NCBI GenBank assembly: GCA_021734825.1
Contig: JAIPIE010000023.1
Span: forward strand, 1 to 10,685
Direction: 5' to 3'
Source: Patescibacteria group bacterium
Lineage (GTDB): Bacteria; Patescibacteriota; Patescibacteriia; Patescibacteriales; UBA12465
Length of the DNA: 10,685 nt
Made by a program: the position numbers and the translations under genes
Shown here: piece after piece, positions 1 through 5,570 of the stretch
Position numbering within the stretch: the stretch's first letter is position 1
How the letters are laid out: each line of letters opens with the position of its first letter
Notes under the pieces: model-generated
The model's database searches: none
What the model was told of the DNA's origin: nothing
What the model saw: the letters and a program-made list of their open reading frames with translations, nothing else

Positions 1-8
1 TTAAGCCT

Positions 9-473
9 GTGTTGACTTGGAAAGTAGGAGGAATTAAAAGTCGTAGGATGTTGATAAGATACTTCCAATGGCCCGTAGAAGCGTATGAGGGATTTAAGAA
101 TTATTTGTTTAGAGGTTTCTTGGCAAATATTGCGGAGTATAAGTTCTATAAGAAAACAAAGCACTCATTTCTTAAACCCACATACTTTTCTTTATTTGGA
201 TTATTTAATATTCAGAAGTATGGACCATTATGTGAGTTGGGTGAAATAGACTTTTGGTGCCAGCTCTATGCTCTCACTGATGGTGACGTTTTTGCTGATG
301 GGCATCATTTTGCCTCACCGCATAATTTTTCTCTTGAGGATAAATTGCAGATGCTTGACTATGGCAGTAAGCGTACTCATAAGGTAATTATTGAGCATGG
401 GGACAATATTCTAAAGAACTTTGACCCTTCATATTCTTGGGACGTAGAAAAGGAAAAAATTGAATATTCATGA
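9..473 (+). CDS. Hypothetical protein, possibly 5'-truncated
   Basis: I do not recognise this protein. The frame is open from the window edge (codons at 3 and 6 precede the GTG at 9), so the gene may begin outside the window. Internal start candidates are ATG at 48 and TTG at 51. An AGGAGG lies at 26-31, but 16 bases from the ATG is too far for a normal Shine-Dalgarno site. The product (up to 154 residues) is rich in aromatic residues, with a stretch near residues 82-104 containing FWCQLYALTDGD and ADGHHFASPHNF. It has no clear membrane segment or signal peptide. It differs from the other genes here: it ends in TGA while the other eleven complete genes end in TAA, and three of its five arginines are AGA or AGG. 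It converges on the RRM gene, and a good terminator follows it, which supports its being expressed. Confidence 0.55.
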   Translation: MLTWKVGGIKSRRMLIRYFQWPVEAYEGFKNYLFRGFLANIAEYKFYKKTKHSFLKPTYFSLFGLFNIQKYGPLCELGEIDFWCQLYALTDGDVFADGHHFASPHNFSLEDKLQMLDYGSKRTHKVIIEHGDNILKNFDPSYSWDVEKEKIEYS

Positions 474-506
474 AAAAATGGATTTACTTCAATGATTCTA
501 TGTATC

Positions 507-537
507 AAACGAGCGCGCTATTAGTCGCTCGTTTTTT
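507..537 (+). terminator. Rho-independent terminator of the left-edge gene
   Basis: A perfect 9-bp inverted repeat (AAACGAGCG at 507-515, CGCTCGTTT at 526-534) encloses a 10-base loop. The last T's of the right arm continue into a six-T run (532-537). It lies 33 bases after the TGA at 471-473. Read on the other strand it lacks a U-tract, so it serves rightward transcription. Confidence 0.8.
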
Positions 538-543
538 AATATC

Positions 544-574
544 AAAACCCCCACTTTTTAAAGCAGGGGTTTTT
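544..574. terminator. Bidirectional terminator between convergent genes
   Basis: AAAACCCC (544-551) pairs with GGGGTTTT (566-573) around a 14-base loop, giving T5 on the plus strand and TTTT on the minus strand. It sits 26 bases beyond the stop codon of the minus-strand RRM gene. It probably ends the leftward secE-nusG-rplK-rplA-RRM transcript and backs up the first hairpin for rightward transcripts. Confidence 0.75.
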
Positions 575-599
575 AAATATTTCGTAGAATAATCTCAGT

Positions 600-857
600 T
601 TAGAAGCGTTTTTCTAGAGGACGAGCTTCATTGACGCCTACGCGGCGTCGGTCCGATTCTTGGCCGTTCCACATAGCGATGGCAGCTTGAGCCATTTCTT
701 CAGTTTCCATCTCGACAAAGCCGAAACCTTTGGATCTCTGAGTCATGCGATCTTTGATGATAACAGCAGAAACAACTGTACCAGCCTTGGCGAAAGCTTC
801 TGTTAAGACATCTTCAGTAGTCTGAAAAGATAAAGCACCAACAAATAACTTTTTCAT
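600..857 (-). CDS. Small single-RRM RNA-binding protein
   Basis: This 85-residue protein is one RNA recognition motif domain. RNP2 is LFVGAL (residues 4-9) and RNP1 is KGFGFVEM (43-50), with the aromatic residues that stack on RNA bases (F5, F45, F47). The tail is short and basic (RRR at 70-72, then RPLEKRF), without the glycine-rich extension of many cyanobacterial Rbp proteins. Proteins of this family bind single-stranded RNA or act as RNA chaperones, often in cold response; the target here is unknown. It is the last gene of the minus-strand operon, 53 bases after rplA, and has a hairpin in its leader (868-901). No Shine-Dalgarno sequence precedes the ATG; the three preceding bases are CAT. 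An RRM gene in the slot where rplJ-rplL usually follow rplA suggests a ribosome-linked role, which is inference. Confidence 0.93.
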   Translation of the reverse strand: MKKLFVGALSFQTTEDVLTEAFAKAGTVVSAVIIKDRMTQRSKGFGFVEMETEEMAQAAIAMWNGQESDRRRVGVNEARPLEKRF

Positions 858-867
858 ATGTTTGTTT

Positions 868-901
868 ATCCGTTGTCACTCTCAGAGCGGGACCGACGGA
901 T
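868..901 (-). promoter_or_regulatory. Hairpin in the rplA-RRM intercistronic leader
   Basis: In the minus-strand RNA, ATCCGT (901-896) pairs with ACGGAT (873-868). Inside this, CGCTC (889-885) pairs with GAGTG (881-877) through one G-U pair, with a TGA loop. The wobble works only in the minus-strand RNA; on the plus strand it is an A-C mismatch. No U-run follows on the minus strand, so it is not a terminator. It ends 10 bases before the RRM start codon and could affect translation or processing. Function is inferred from position only. Confidence 0.4.
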
Positions 902-910
902 TTTCTTGAT

Positions 911-1627
911 TTAAGAGCTAATTACTTTAACGCTTGGAGTCATTGAAGCACAAATGGCAATACCTTTAATATAAGTACCTTTAGCGGCGGCTGGCTTCAT
1001 TTTTCTAACAGCTTCAATAAAGGCTTGGTAATTTTCTGATAGCTTTTTGTCGTCAAAACTTAGCTTACCGATAACGGCGTGTAAGTTGCTAGTATCATCA
1101 TTTTTGAAACTTACTTTACCTTTCTTTAATTCTTCTACTGCCTTGGCTGGATTTGGGGTAACGGTATCATTTTTTGGTGAAGGCATTAAACCGCGAGTAC
1201 CTAAGATTTTAGCAATAACAGCCAAGTTCCTCATCATTAAAGGTTCGGCCACCGCCACTTCAAATTCAGTCTTACCCGTTTTTTTGATTTCGGCGATTAA
1301 TTCATCACCTCCGACAAACTCAGCCCCGGCAGCTTTACAGGCAGCTTCATTTTCGGGAGCAACAAAGGCAGCGACGCGCACTGTTTTACCCGTTCCGTGG
1401 GGAAGAGTAACGGCTCCACGTACCAATTGATCACCTTTTTTTGGGTTAATACCAAGTCGAACATGAACTTCAACAGAAGGGTCAAACTTTGTTTTGCTTA
1501 ATTTCTTAACAATAGCGATAGCCTCTTCAAGTTTATAAGGAGTTGTTTGTTCGTAAATTTTTGAATAATCTTTCTTAAGCTTTTTTACTTCTTTCTTTTC
1601 GTTTGTTTTTTCTACTTTTTTTGACAT
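911..1627 (-). CDS. rplA: Large ribosomal subunit protein L1
   Basis: L1 forms the mobile stalk beside the ribosomal E site and helps release deacylated tRNA. In many bacteria it also represses its own operon by binding an mRNA copy of its rRNA site. The 238-residue product has the L1 landmarks: LEEAIAIVKK (33-42), the LPHGTGK loop (75-81), the family signature LGTRGLMPSPKNDTVT (142-157) and the closing GTYIKGIAICASMTPSVKV (217-235). The first 25 or so residues are a lysine-rich extension not usual in bacterial L1, making it slightly longer than the roughly 230-residue norm. The ATG at 1627 is preferred over an in-frame TTG at 1657, because the TTG lies inside the L1-binding RNA motif at 1637-1689. 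No Shine-Dalgarno sequence is present. It follows rplK by 71 bases. Some CPR lineages lack L1, so its presence is informative. Confidence 0.97.
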   Translation of the reverse strand: MSKKVEKTNEKKEVKKLKKDYSKIYEQTTPYKLEEAIAIVKKLSKTKFDPSVEVHVRLGINPKKGDQLVRGAVTLPHGTGKTVRVAAFVAPENEAACKAAGAEFVGGDELIAEIKKTGKTEFEVAVAEPLMMRNLAVIAKILGTRGLMPSPKNDTVTPNPAKAVEELKKGKVSFKNDDTSNLHAVIGKLSFDDKKLSENYQAFIEAVRKMKPAAAKGTYIKGIAICASMTPSVKVISS

Positions 1628-1636
1628 ATTTTTTTC

Positions 1637-1689
1637 GTGGTGAGATAGCGCTTGCAAAAAATATAAATTTTATTAAAACAAGCTCCCAC
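1637..1689 (-). promoter_or_regulatory. Probable L1-binding autoregulatory mRNA site upstream of rplA
   Basis: The minus-strand RNA reads GTGGGAGCTTG (1689-1679), a 24-base AT-rich loop, then a right arm CAAGCGCTATCTCACCAC (1654-1637). It folds as an outer helix GUGG/CCAC, an asymmetric internal loop (GA opposite GCUAUCUCA) and an inner helix GCUUG/CAAGC. Part of the internal loop can also pair as GUGGGA/UCUCAC through one G-U. From memory, the L1 site in 23S rRNA (helices 76-77) has the same order: GUGG, GA, GCC(U), loop, (A)GGC, a larger purine-containing bulge, CCAC. The element ends 9 bases before the rplA ATG, so bound L1 would block initiation. This placement favours control of rplA alone or with downstream genes, unlike E. 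coli, where the site precedes rplK. Confidence 0.75.
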
Positions 1690-1698
1690 AATAATTAA

Positions 1699-2124
1699 TT
1701 AATCTTTTATTTCTACACCCATTTGACGAGCAGTGCCGGCGATAATATTCATCGCGGCTTCAATGTCATTGGCATTTAAGTCAGGCATTTTTACCTTAGC
1801 GATTTCTGCTAATTGAGCTTTAGTTATTTTGCCGACCTTATCAGAGCGAGGTTTGCCTGAGCCTTTTTTAATGCCAGCTGCCTTCTTAATTAATTCTGAG
1901 GCCGGTGGAGTTTTAAGGATAAAAGTGTAAGTGCGGTCTTCAAAAACGGTTATTTCTACTGGAATAATATCACCCATTTTATCACGAGTGGCTTCATTAA
2001 ACTTTTGGCAGAACTCAGCGATGTTTAAACCATGCTGGCCTAAAGCAGGACCGACTGGAGGCGCTGGATTAGCTTGACCACCAGCAATTTGTAATTTAAT
2101 TTTTGTCTTTATTTTCTTAGCCAT
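1699..2124 (-). CDS. rplK: Large ribosomal subunit protein L11
   Basis: L11 binds the GTPase-associated region of 23S rRNA at the stalk base, where it contacts elongation and release factors and the RelA/SpoT system. At 141 residues it is the standard family length. The N-terminal domain has the conserved proline-rich segment [18 protein letters not shown] (about 22-39), and the C-terminal RNA-binding domain has [20 protein letters not shown] (starting near residue 71) and an ending near [15 protein letters not shown]. It sits between nusG (61-base gap) and rplA (71-base gap), the classic bacterial order. The ATG at 2124 has no Shine-Dalgarno sequence. The nusG-rplK gap can form a modest hairpin (2140-2169). 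Confidence 0.98.
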   Translation of the reverse strand: MAKKIKTKIKLQIAGGQANPAPPVGPALGQHGLNIAEFCQKFNEATRDKMGDIIPVEITVFEDRTYTFILKTPPASELIKKAAGIKKGSGKPRSDKVGKITKAQLAEIAKVKMPDLNANDIEAAMNIIAGTARQMGVEIKD

Positions 2125-2139
2125 AGAATCAAATTATTG

Positions 2140-2169
2140 AGCTTGACCGTAGAAGCGACCGGGAAAGCC
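2140..2169 (-). other. Possible hairpin in the nusG-rplK gap
   Basis: The minus-strand RNA can pair GGCTT (2169-2165) with AAGCT (2144-2140) and CCG (2162-2160) with CGG (2149-2147), separated by a TC/TC internal loop and closed by a 10-base loop. One outer pair is G-U. It has no U-tract and no recognised family. The helix is short, so this is a weak call. Confidence 0.25.
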
Positions 2170-2185
2170 TATTTAGATAATAAAT

Positions 2186-2731
2186 TTATGATTTTTTAAT
2201 TTGTAAGAAGTCTAATTCAACTGGAGTTTCGCGGCCGAACATTGATACTGATACTTTAACTTTACCCTTAGCTTCGTCAATGGCAGTAACTTTTCCTTCC
2301 ATATTCTTAAAGGGACCTTCGTTAATTTGTACCGCTGAGCCAACTATAACGTCAATAGTGAACTTAGGGTCCTCCACGCCCATGCGTTTTTGTAGGGATT
2401 TTACTTCAGCGTCACTAATCGGAGTGGGGATAGTGCCAGTGCCAATAAATCCAGTAACATTAGGAGTATTACGCACGACATACCAAGAATCATCAGCTAC
2501 TTCCATTTCTACCAAAATATAGCCAGGGAAGATTTTTTCTTCCATAACTTTTCGTTTACCGTTTTTAATTTTAATTTTCTTTTCGGTGGGAATAAGAATA
2601 TTGAAAATCTTATTCTCCATATCTAAAGATTCCACTCTTTGTTTCAAATTTTGAGCGACATTTTCTTCATAGCCGGAGTAGGTATGCAGAACATACCAGC
2701 GGCGTCCTTGGTTTAATAGTTGTTTGGCCAT
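2186..2731 (-). CDS. nusG: Transcription termination/antitermination factor NusG
   Basis: NusG binds the clamp of RNA polymerase and couples it to Rho or to ribosomal protein uS10. At 181 residues it is the usual length. The NGN domain (about 11-115) opens with RRWYVLHTYSGYEENVAQNL, contains the FPGYILVEM core (68-76) and the WYVVRNTPNVTGFIG segment (83-97). The KOW domain lies at about 128-160, around VGSAVQINEGPFKNMEGKV. Between them is a short charged linker. It follows secE by 61 bases, the conserved secE-nusG-rplK-rplA order. The ATG at 2731 has no Shine-Dalgarno sequence and is preceded by CTT. Confidence 0.98.
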   Translation of the reverse strand: MAKQLLNQGRRWYVLHTYSGYEENVAQNLKQRVESLDMENKIFNILIPTEKKIKIKNGKRKVMEEKIFPGYILVEMEVADDSWYVVRNTPNVTGFIGTGTIPTPISDAEVKSLQKRMGVEDPKFTIDVIVGSAVQINEGPFKNMEGKVTAIDEAKGKVKVSVSMFGRETPVELDFLQIKKS

Positions 2732-2750
2732 AAGTTTAAAACGTGTAGGG

Positions 2751-2769
2751 GCTGACTGTGGACGTCAGC
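2751..2769 (-). other. Short hairpin in the secE-nusG gap
   Basis: GCTGAC (2751-2756) and GTCAGC (2764-2769) form a perfect 6-bp stem with a 7-base loop. On the plus strand it is followed by TTTTT (2770-2774) and looks like a terminator, but no plus-strand gene precedes it. In the nusG mRNA it is followed by CCCC and not by U's. It may be a processing signal, or may stop antisense transcripts entering secE; neither can be shown here. Confidence 0.35.
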
Positions 2770-2792
2770 TTTTTACGTGTCGATGAAGCGAT

Positions 2793-2978
2793 TTATTTTA
2801 TAATAAGGGTTTCTAAACCGTAGTTAAAGATATAGTCTAAAATACCCAAAAAGGCAGCAACACCCAAAGAAATGCCAATCACTAATAAAGTATAGTGATA
2901 TGTTTCTTTTTTGCTTGGCCAAGTGACTTTTTTCATTTCCTCCAGTGATTGCTGAAGATAGCGGACAATTTTGTTCAT
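2793..2978 (-). CDS. secE: Preprotein translocase subunit SecE
   Basis: SecE clamps the two halves of SecY in the membrane channel for protein export. This is the short, single-helix bacterial form (61 residues). An amphipathic N-terminal helix carries the conserved EEMKKVTWPSKKET motif (13-26), followed by one transmembrane helix (about 30-50). It is the first gene of the minus-strand operon, under the promoter at 3039-3067, with a leader of about 55 bases. The ATG at 2978 has no Shine-Dalgarno sequence (AAT precedes it). The tRNA-Trp gene often found before secE is absent. Confidence 0.96.
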   Translation of the reverse strand: MNKIVRYLQQSLEEMKKVTWPSKKETYHYTLLVIGISLGVAAFLGILDYIFNYGLETLIIK

Positions 2979-3006
2979 ATTAGGTTAATTTTGTAATATT
3001 AAAAAG

Positions 3007-3019
3007 AGCCTTGAAGGCC
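3007..3019 (-). promoter_or_regulatory. Small GC hairpin followed by U-tract in the secE leader
   Basis: In the minus-strand RNA, GGCCT pairs with AGGCT (last pair G-U) around a 3-base TCA loop, then CTTTTT follows. It lies about 12 bases after the predicted transcription start and 28 bases before the secE ATG. It resembles a minimal terminator or attenuator. A five-pair stem this close to the start is weak, and the same bases also precede a T7 run on the plus strand. Confidence 0.3.
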
Positions 3020-3038
3020 AGTTTTTTTATCTGCTTAC

Positions 3039-3067
3039 ATATTACCCAAATATATAGCCACTGTCAA
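3039..3067 (-). promoter_or_regulatory. Sigma-70 type promoter of the secE-nusG-rplK-rplA-RRM operon
   Basis: On the minus strand a perfect -35 TTGACA (3067-3062) and a -10 TAATAT (3044-3039) are separated by exactly 17 bases. Transcription should begin near 3032. It is the only strong promoter I see for the minus-strand operon, and it matches the consensus better than the facing plus-strand promoter, as expected for ribosomal and secretion genes. Confidence 0.8.
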
Positions 3068-3086
3068 GACGTTTTTTGTTTTCCCG

Positions 3087-3115
3087 TTGCTTTTTCAAGA
3101 TAAACAAGATAAAAT
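3087..3115 (+). promoter_or_regulatory. Sigma-70 type promoter of the plus-strand operon
   Basis: A weak -35 TTGCTT (3087-3092) and a good -10 TAAAAT (3110-3115) are 17 bases apart. The start would fall near 3122, giving a very short leader before the ATG at 3136. It lies back to back with the secE promoter, the two -35 boxes being 19 bases apart. Confidence 0.6.
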
Positions 3116-3135
3116 AGAAATGAACAAAAATTTAT

Positions 3136-4860
3136 ATGGTTAGCCCAAATTTAGCGACAAAAACAATTCCTAGTGGAGAAGAGGAGTTAAATGAAAATGC
3201 TAAAAAGCTTTTTCAGGCAGTTTATAACGACCTTAATCTCGCGGAAAGTAATGATGATGAGACTCCTCGTATTCAAGTTTCTGAATTAATTTCAAAAATG
3301 GCCTTTTTTTACGAAAAAGTCAGAAATGCAGTTGATTATGAAGAAGACCATTTGTTGAGGAAAAATGCTATTGCGCGTATTTTACGTCGTCAAGTTATTA
3401 TTGAGGGATTGTTAAAAATGCAAAGCACGGAAATTCTTGCTCGGCACCTCTTAGAGGAGTTGATTCGTGGTAGCTATTTGCCTAATAATAAGTTACCAGA
3501 AATCAAAGTGCTTGAAGTCGCTCGTACCTTGGATAAGTATTTACGTTTACGTACGGCTTGTCTAAGTTTAAATGCTTCTCGTCTTGGTTTTAATACGGAT
3601 ATTAATAAAGCTAAAAACGAGATTCAAGAAAAAAATAAGTTGGTGAGCTGGCTTTTAACTTTAGCGGCCTGTGAAATTGAAGAAAATTTAGGGAAAGAAC
3701 AAACTAAAAGAGCGATGGTAAATGTGATGTTTGATTCTTTGAGTAAGATTATCAAGTTGCCACCGGAAATGCCTTATACTCAAGATTTAGAAATTCAAAT
3801 ATATTTAAGTATTTGCCGCAATTATGCTCGTTTTGATGACGACATGATCGCTTTTGTTTTATTTAAATATTATAACCAAGATTGGACAAGCGATAATATT
3901 GACCAAGTTTTTACTGTTAGTGATGAAAAAATTGCCGCAGTCGCCGGAAATATTCAAAATATTAGATTGGCGGTGAGCGAGCAGCTAAAACATCCCCTGC
4001 GTAAGCAATTAGACCGCTTGGTTCGTCGTTATGCTCTATATTTTACCGTTTTGCAGGACACTATTAGCACCGATCCAGCTAAAGTTTATAATGAATTTAA
4101 GCAAAATCCTAAAAATTTTTTTAATGCCATTCGTAAAGTTTGTAATCAGAAATACAAGAAAGCCAAATCTCGTTTGTGGCGCGCAGCCTTGCGCAGCATT
4201 ATTTATATATTCTTAACAAAATCAATTTTTGTTTTTTTAATTGAAATTCCAGCCATTCATTTATTTGGTGAGCCACTTAATGTCGCCGCCTTAGCTATTA
4301 ACGTGTCTTTTCCGGCTATTTTACTATTTTTAATCGTTTCCTTAACTAGAATTCCTGGAGAGGAAAATACAGATAGGATTGTCGAGGGAGTTAAAGAAGT
4401 TGCTTTAGTTGGCTTTGCTCGGCAACAGCCAATTAAACTACGCAAACCTAAAAAACGTAATCGAGTCATGAATTTTATTTTTAACCTTGTTTATATATCC
4501 GCCTTTCTAGTTTCTGTTTATTTAATTGTTCGTTTGTTGGGACTAGTTCATTTTACTTGGGTTAGTATTATTATCTTTTTATTCTTCTTGGCCTTTGTAA
4601 GTTTTTTTAGTATTATCGTGACTCGTGGCGTTAAAGAATTATTAGTAATAGAAAAGAAAGAAAATCTTATTTCCTTTCTCATTGACTTGTTTTATATGCC
4701 TATTATCATGGCGGGCAAGTGGCTTTCTGGTAATTTTTCTAAAGTTAATGTATTTATATTTATTTTTGACTTCATTATTGAAGCTCCTTTCAAAATATTG
4801 GTCGATATCGCTGAGGAGTGGACTAAGTATGTTAAAGAAAGAAAAGATAATGTGGTTTAA
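3136..4860 (+). CDS. Uncharacterised four-helix membrane protein with large N-terminal soluble domain
   Basis: I cannot assign a function; I believe similar proteins occur in other CPR genomes, but that is from memory. Residues 1-350 are soluble, mostly helical and charged, with no signal peptide. They include FFYEKVRNAVDYEEDHLLRKN (58-77; key residues F57, Y59, D67, H72), RHLLEELIRGSYLPNN (103-118) and YARFDDDMIAFVLFKYYNQDW (230-250). Four membrane helices follow at about 353-374, 383-404, 446-468 and 473-495. A strongly basic loop (433-443, LRKPKKRNR) between helices 2 and 3 puts it, and hence both termini, in the cytoplasm. Two further hydrophobic stretches (511-527 and 538-552) may lie on the membrane, and the end is charged (EEWTKYVKERKD). 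It heads the operon just after the promoter and is 2 bases from rsmI. The ATG lacks a Shine-Dalgarno sequence. Confidence 0.9.
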   Translation: MVSPNLATKTIPSGEEELNENAKKLFQAVYNDLNLAESNDDETPRIQVSELISKMAFFYEKVRNAVDYEEDHLLRKNAIARILRRQVIIEGLLKMQSTEILARHLLEELIRGSYLPNNKLPEIKVLEVARTLDKYLRLRTACLSLNASRLGFNTDINKAKNEIQEKNKLVSWLLTLAACEIEENLGKEQTKRAMVNVMFDSLSKIIKLPPEMPYTQDLEIQIYLSICRNYARFDDDMIAFVLFKYYNQDWTSDNIDQVFTVSDEKIAAVAGNIQNIRLAVSEQLKHPLRKQLDRLVRRYALYFTVLQDTISTDPAKVYNEFKQNPKNFFNAIRKVCNQKYKKAKSRLWRAALRSIIYIFLTKSIFVFLIEIPAIHLFGEPLNVAALAINVSFPAILLFLIVSLTRIPGEENTDRIVEGVKEVALVGFARQQPIKLRKPKKRNRVMNFIFNLVYISAFLVSVYLIVRLLGLVHFTWVSIIIFLFFLAFVSFFSIIVTRGVKELLVIEKKENLISFLIDLFYMPIIMAGKWLSGNFSKVNVFIFIFDFIIEAPFKILVDIAEEWTKYVKERKDNVV

Positions 4861-4862
4861 TT

Positions 4863-5567
4863 ATGTCATTAGGAACTTTATTTGTGGCGGCGACGCCAAT
4901 TGGAAATTTGGAAGATATAAGTTTGCGGGCTTTACGTATATTAAAGGAGGCGGATTATATTTTGTGTGAGGACACGAGGACAACTCGTCTTTTGTTGAAT
5001 CATTATGAGATTAAGACAGATACCATTTCCTATCATCAGCATTCTGGCTTTGGTAAAATTAAGCAGTTGCTTCGATATTTAGAGGCAGGGAAAAATTTGG
5101 TCTTAGTTTCTGATGCCGGAACTCCGGGCATTTCCGATCCTGGCTCCATGTTAGTGGCGGCTGCTCGCGAGGAATATGGTGAGGCTTTGCAGGTGGTGCC
5201 GATTCCCGGAGCAAGCGCAGTTATTTCGGCTTTGTCAGTTTCCGGTTGGCCGGTAGACCGCTTCACTTTTTTTGGCTTTCTTCCTCATAAAAAAGGACGC
5301 CAGACTATGCTTAAGGAAATATTGGCAAATGATTATCCGGCGGTTTTTTATGAGTCTAAGCATCGCCTGGCTAAATGTTTACATGAAATAGCGGCTTTAG
5401 TTGATGAGTATGAACTGTCTGTAGAAATAATGTTAGCACGCGAACTAACAAAGATGTTTGAAAGTTTGTACTTCGGTCAAGCAGCTGAGTTAGCGGAAAA
5501 GTTGGAAAACGACTTAGATATGCAAAAAGGGGAATTTGTTGTACTTGTTAGAAAAATAAAAAAATAA
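4863..5567 (+). CDS. rsmI: 16S rRNA (cytidine(1402)-2'-O)-methyltransferase RsmI
   Basis: RsmI uses S-adenosylmethionine to methylate the 2'-O of C1402 in the 16S rRNA decoding centre, tuning start-codon choice and fidelity. The tetrapyrrole-methylase fold motifs are intact: VAATPIGNLEDIS (8-20), CEDTRTT (35-41), LVSDAGTPGISDPG (81-94), IPGASA (114-119), FFGFLP (136-141), FYESKHRL (162-169), LARELTKMFE (191-200) and GEFVVLV (223-229). At 234 residues it lacks the C-terminal helical extension found in E. coli RsmI (about 286 residues). It starts 2 bases after the membrane-protein stop and ends 3 bases before metG, so it is in the same transcript. No Shine-Dalgarno sequence. Confidence 0.97.
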   Translation: MSLGTLFVAATPIGNLEDISLRALRILKEADYILCEDTRTTRLLLNHYEIKTDTISYHQHSGFGKIKQLLRYLEAGKNLVLVSDAGTPGISDPGSMLVAAAREEYGEALQVVPIPGASAVISALSVSGWPVDRFTFFGFLPHKKGRQTMLKEILANDYPAVFYESKHRLAKCLHEIAALVDEYELSVEIMLARELTKMFESLYFGQAAELAEKLENDLDMQKGEFVVLVRKIKK

Positions 5568-5570
5568 ATT

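Noticed and set aside
12..40. Promoter TTGACT with TAAAAG 17 bases on, giving a leaderless start at 48
   Set aside because: The -10 is poor and the upstream frame is open to the window edge, so it could simply be coding sequence.
471..473. UGA as a sense codon (code 25, as in Gracilibacteria)
   Set aside because: All recognised genes run full length with no in-frame TGA, which would be frequent as Gly in a code 25 genome; tryptophan is TGG.
1047..1430. Plus-strand open frame of about 127 codons inside rplA
   Set aside because: It is antisense to well-conserved L1 codons, has low-complexity composition and matches no protein; a shadow of rplA codon usage.
1628..1657. TTG at 1657 as an upstream start of rplA adding ten residues
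   Set aside because: The extra codons coincide with the right arm of the L1-binding RNA motif, and the ATG at 1627 has the local start context.
2280..2522. Plus-strand open frame antisense to nusG
   Set aside because: It lies wholly opposite conserved NusG sequence and has no recognisable content or initiation signal.
2751..2774. Plus-strand terminator (GCTGAC hairpin plus T5)
   Set aside because: There is no plus-strand gene upstream for it to end. It was kept only as an unassigned hairpin in the secE-nusG gap.
2979..3135. tRNA-Trp gene upstream of secE
   Set aside because: No cloverleaf, no TTCGA-like T-arm and too little space between the two promoters.
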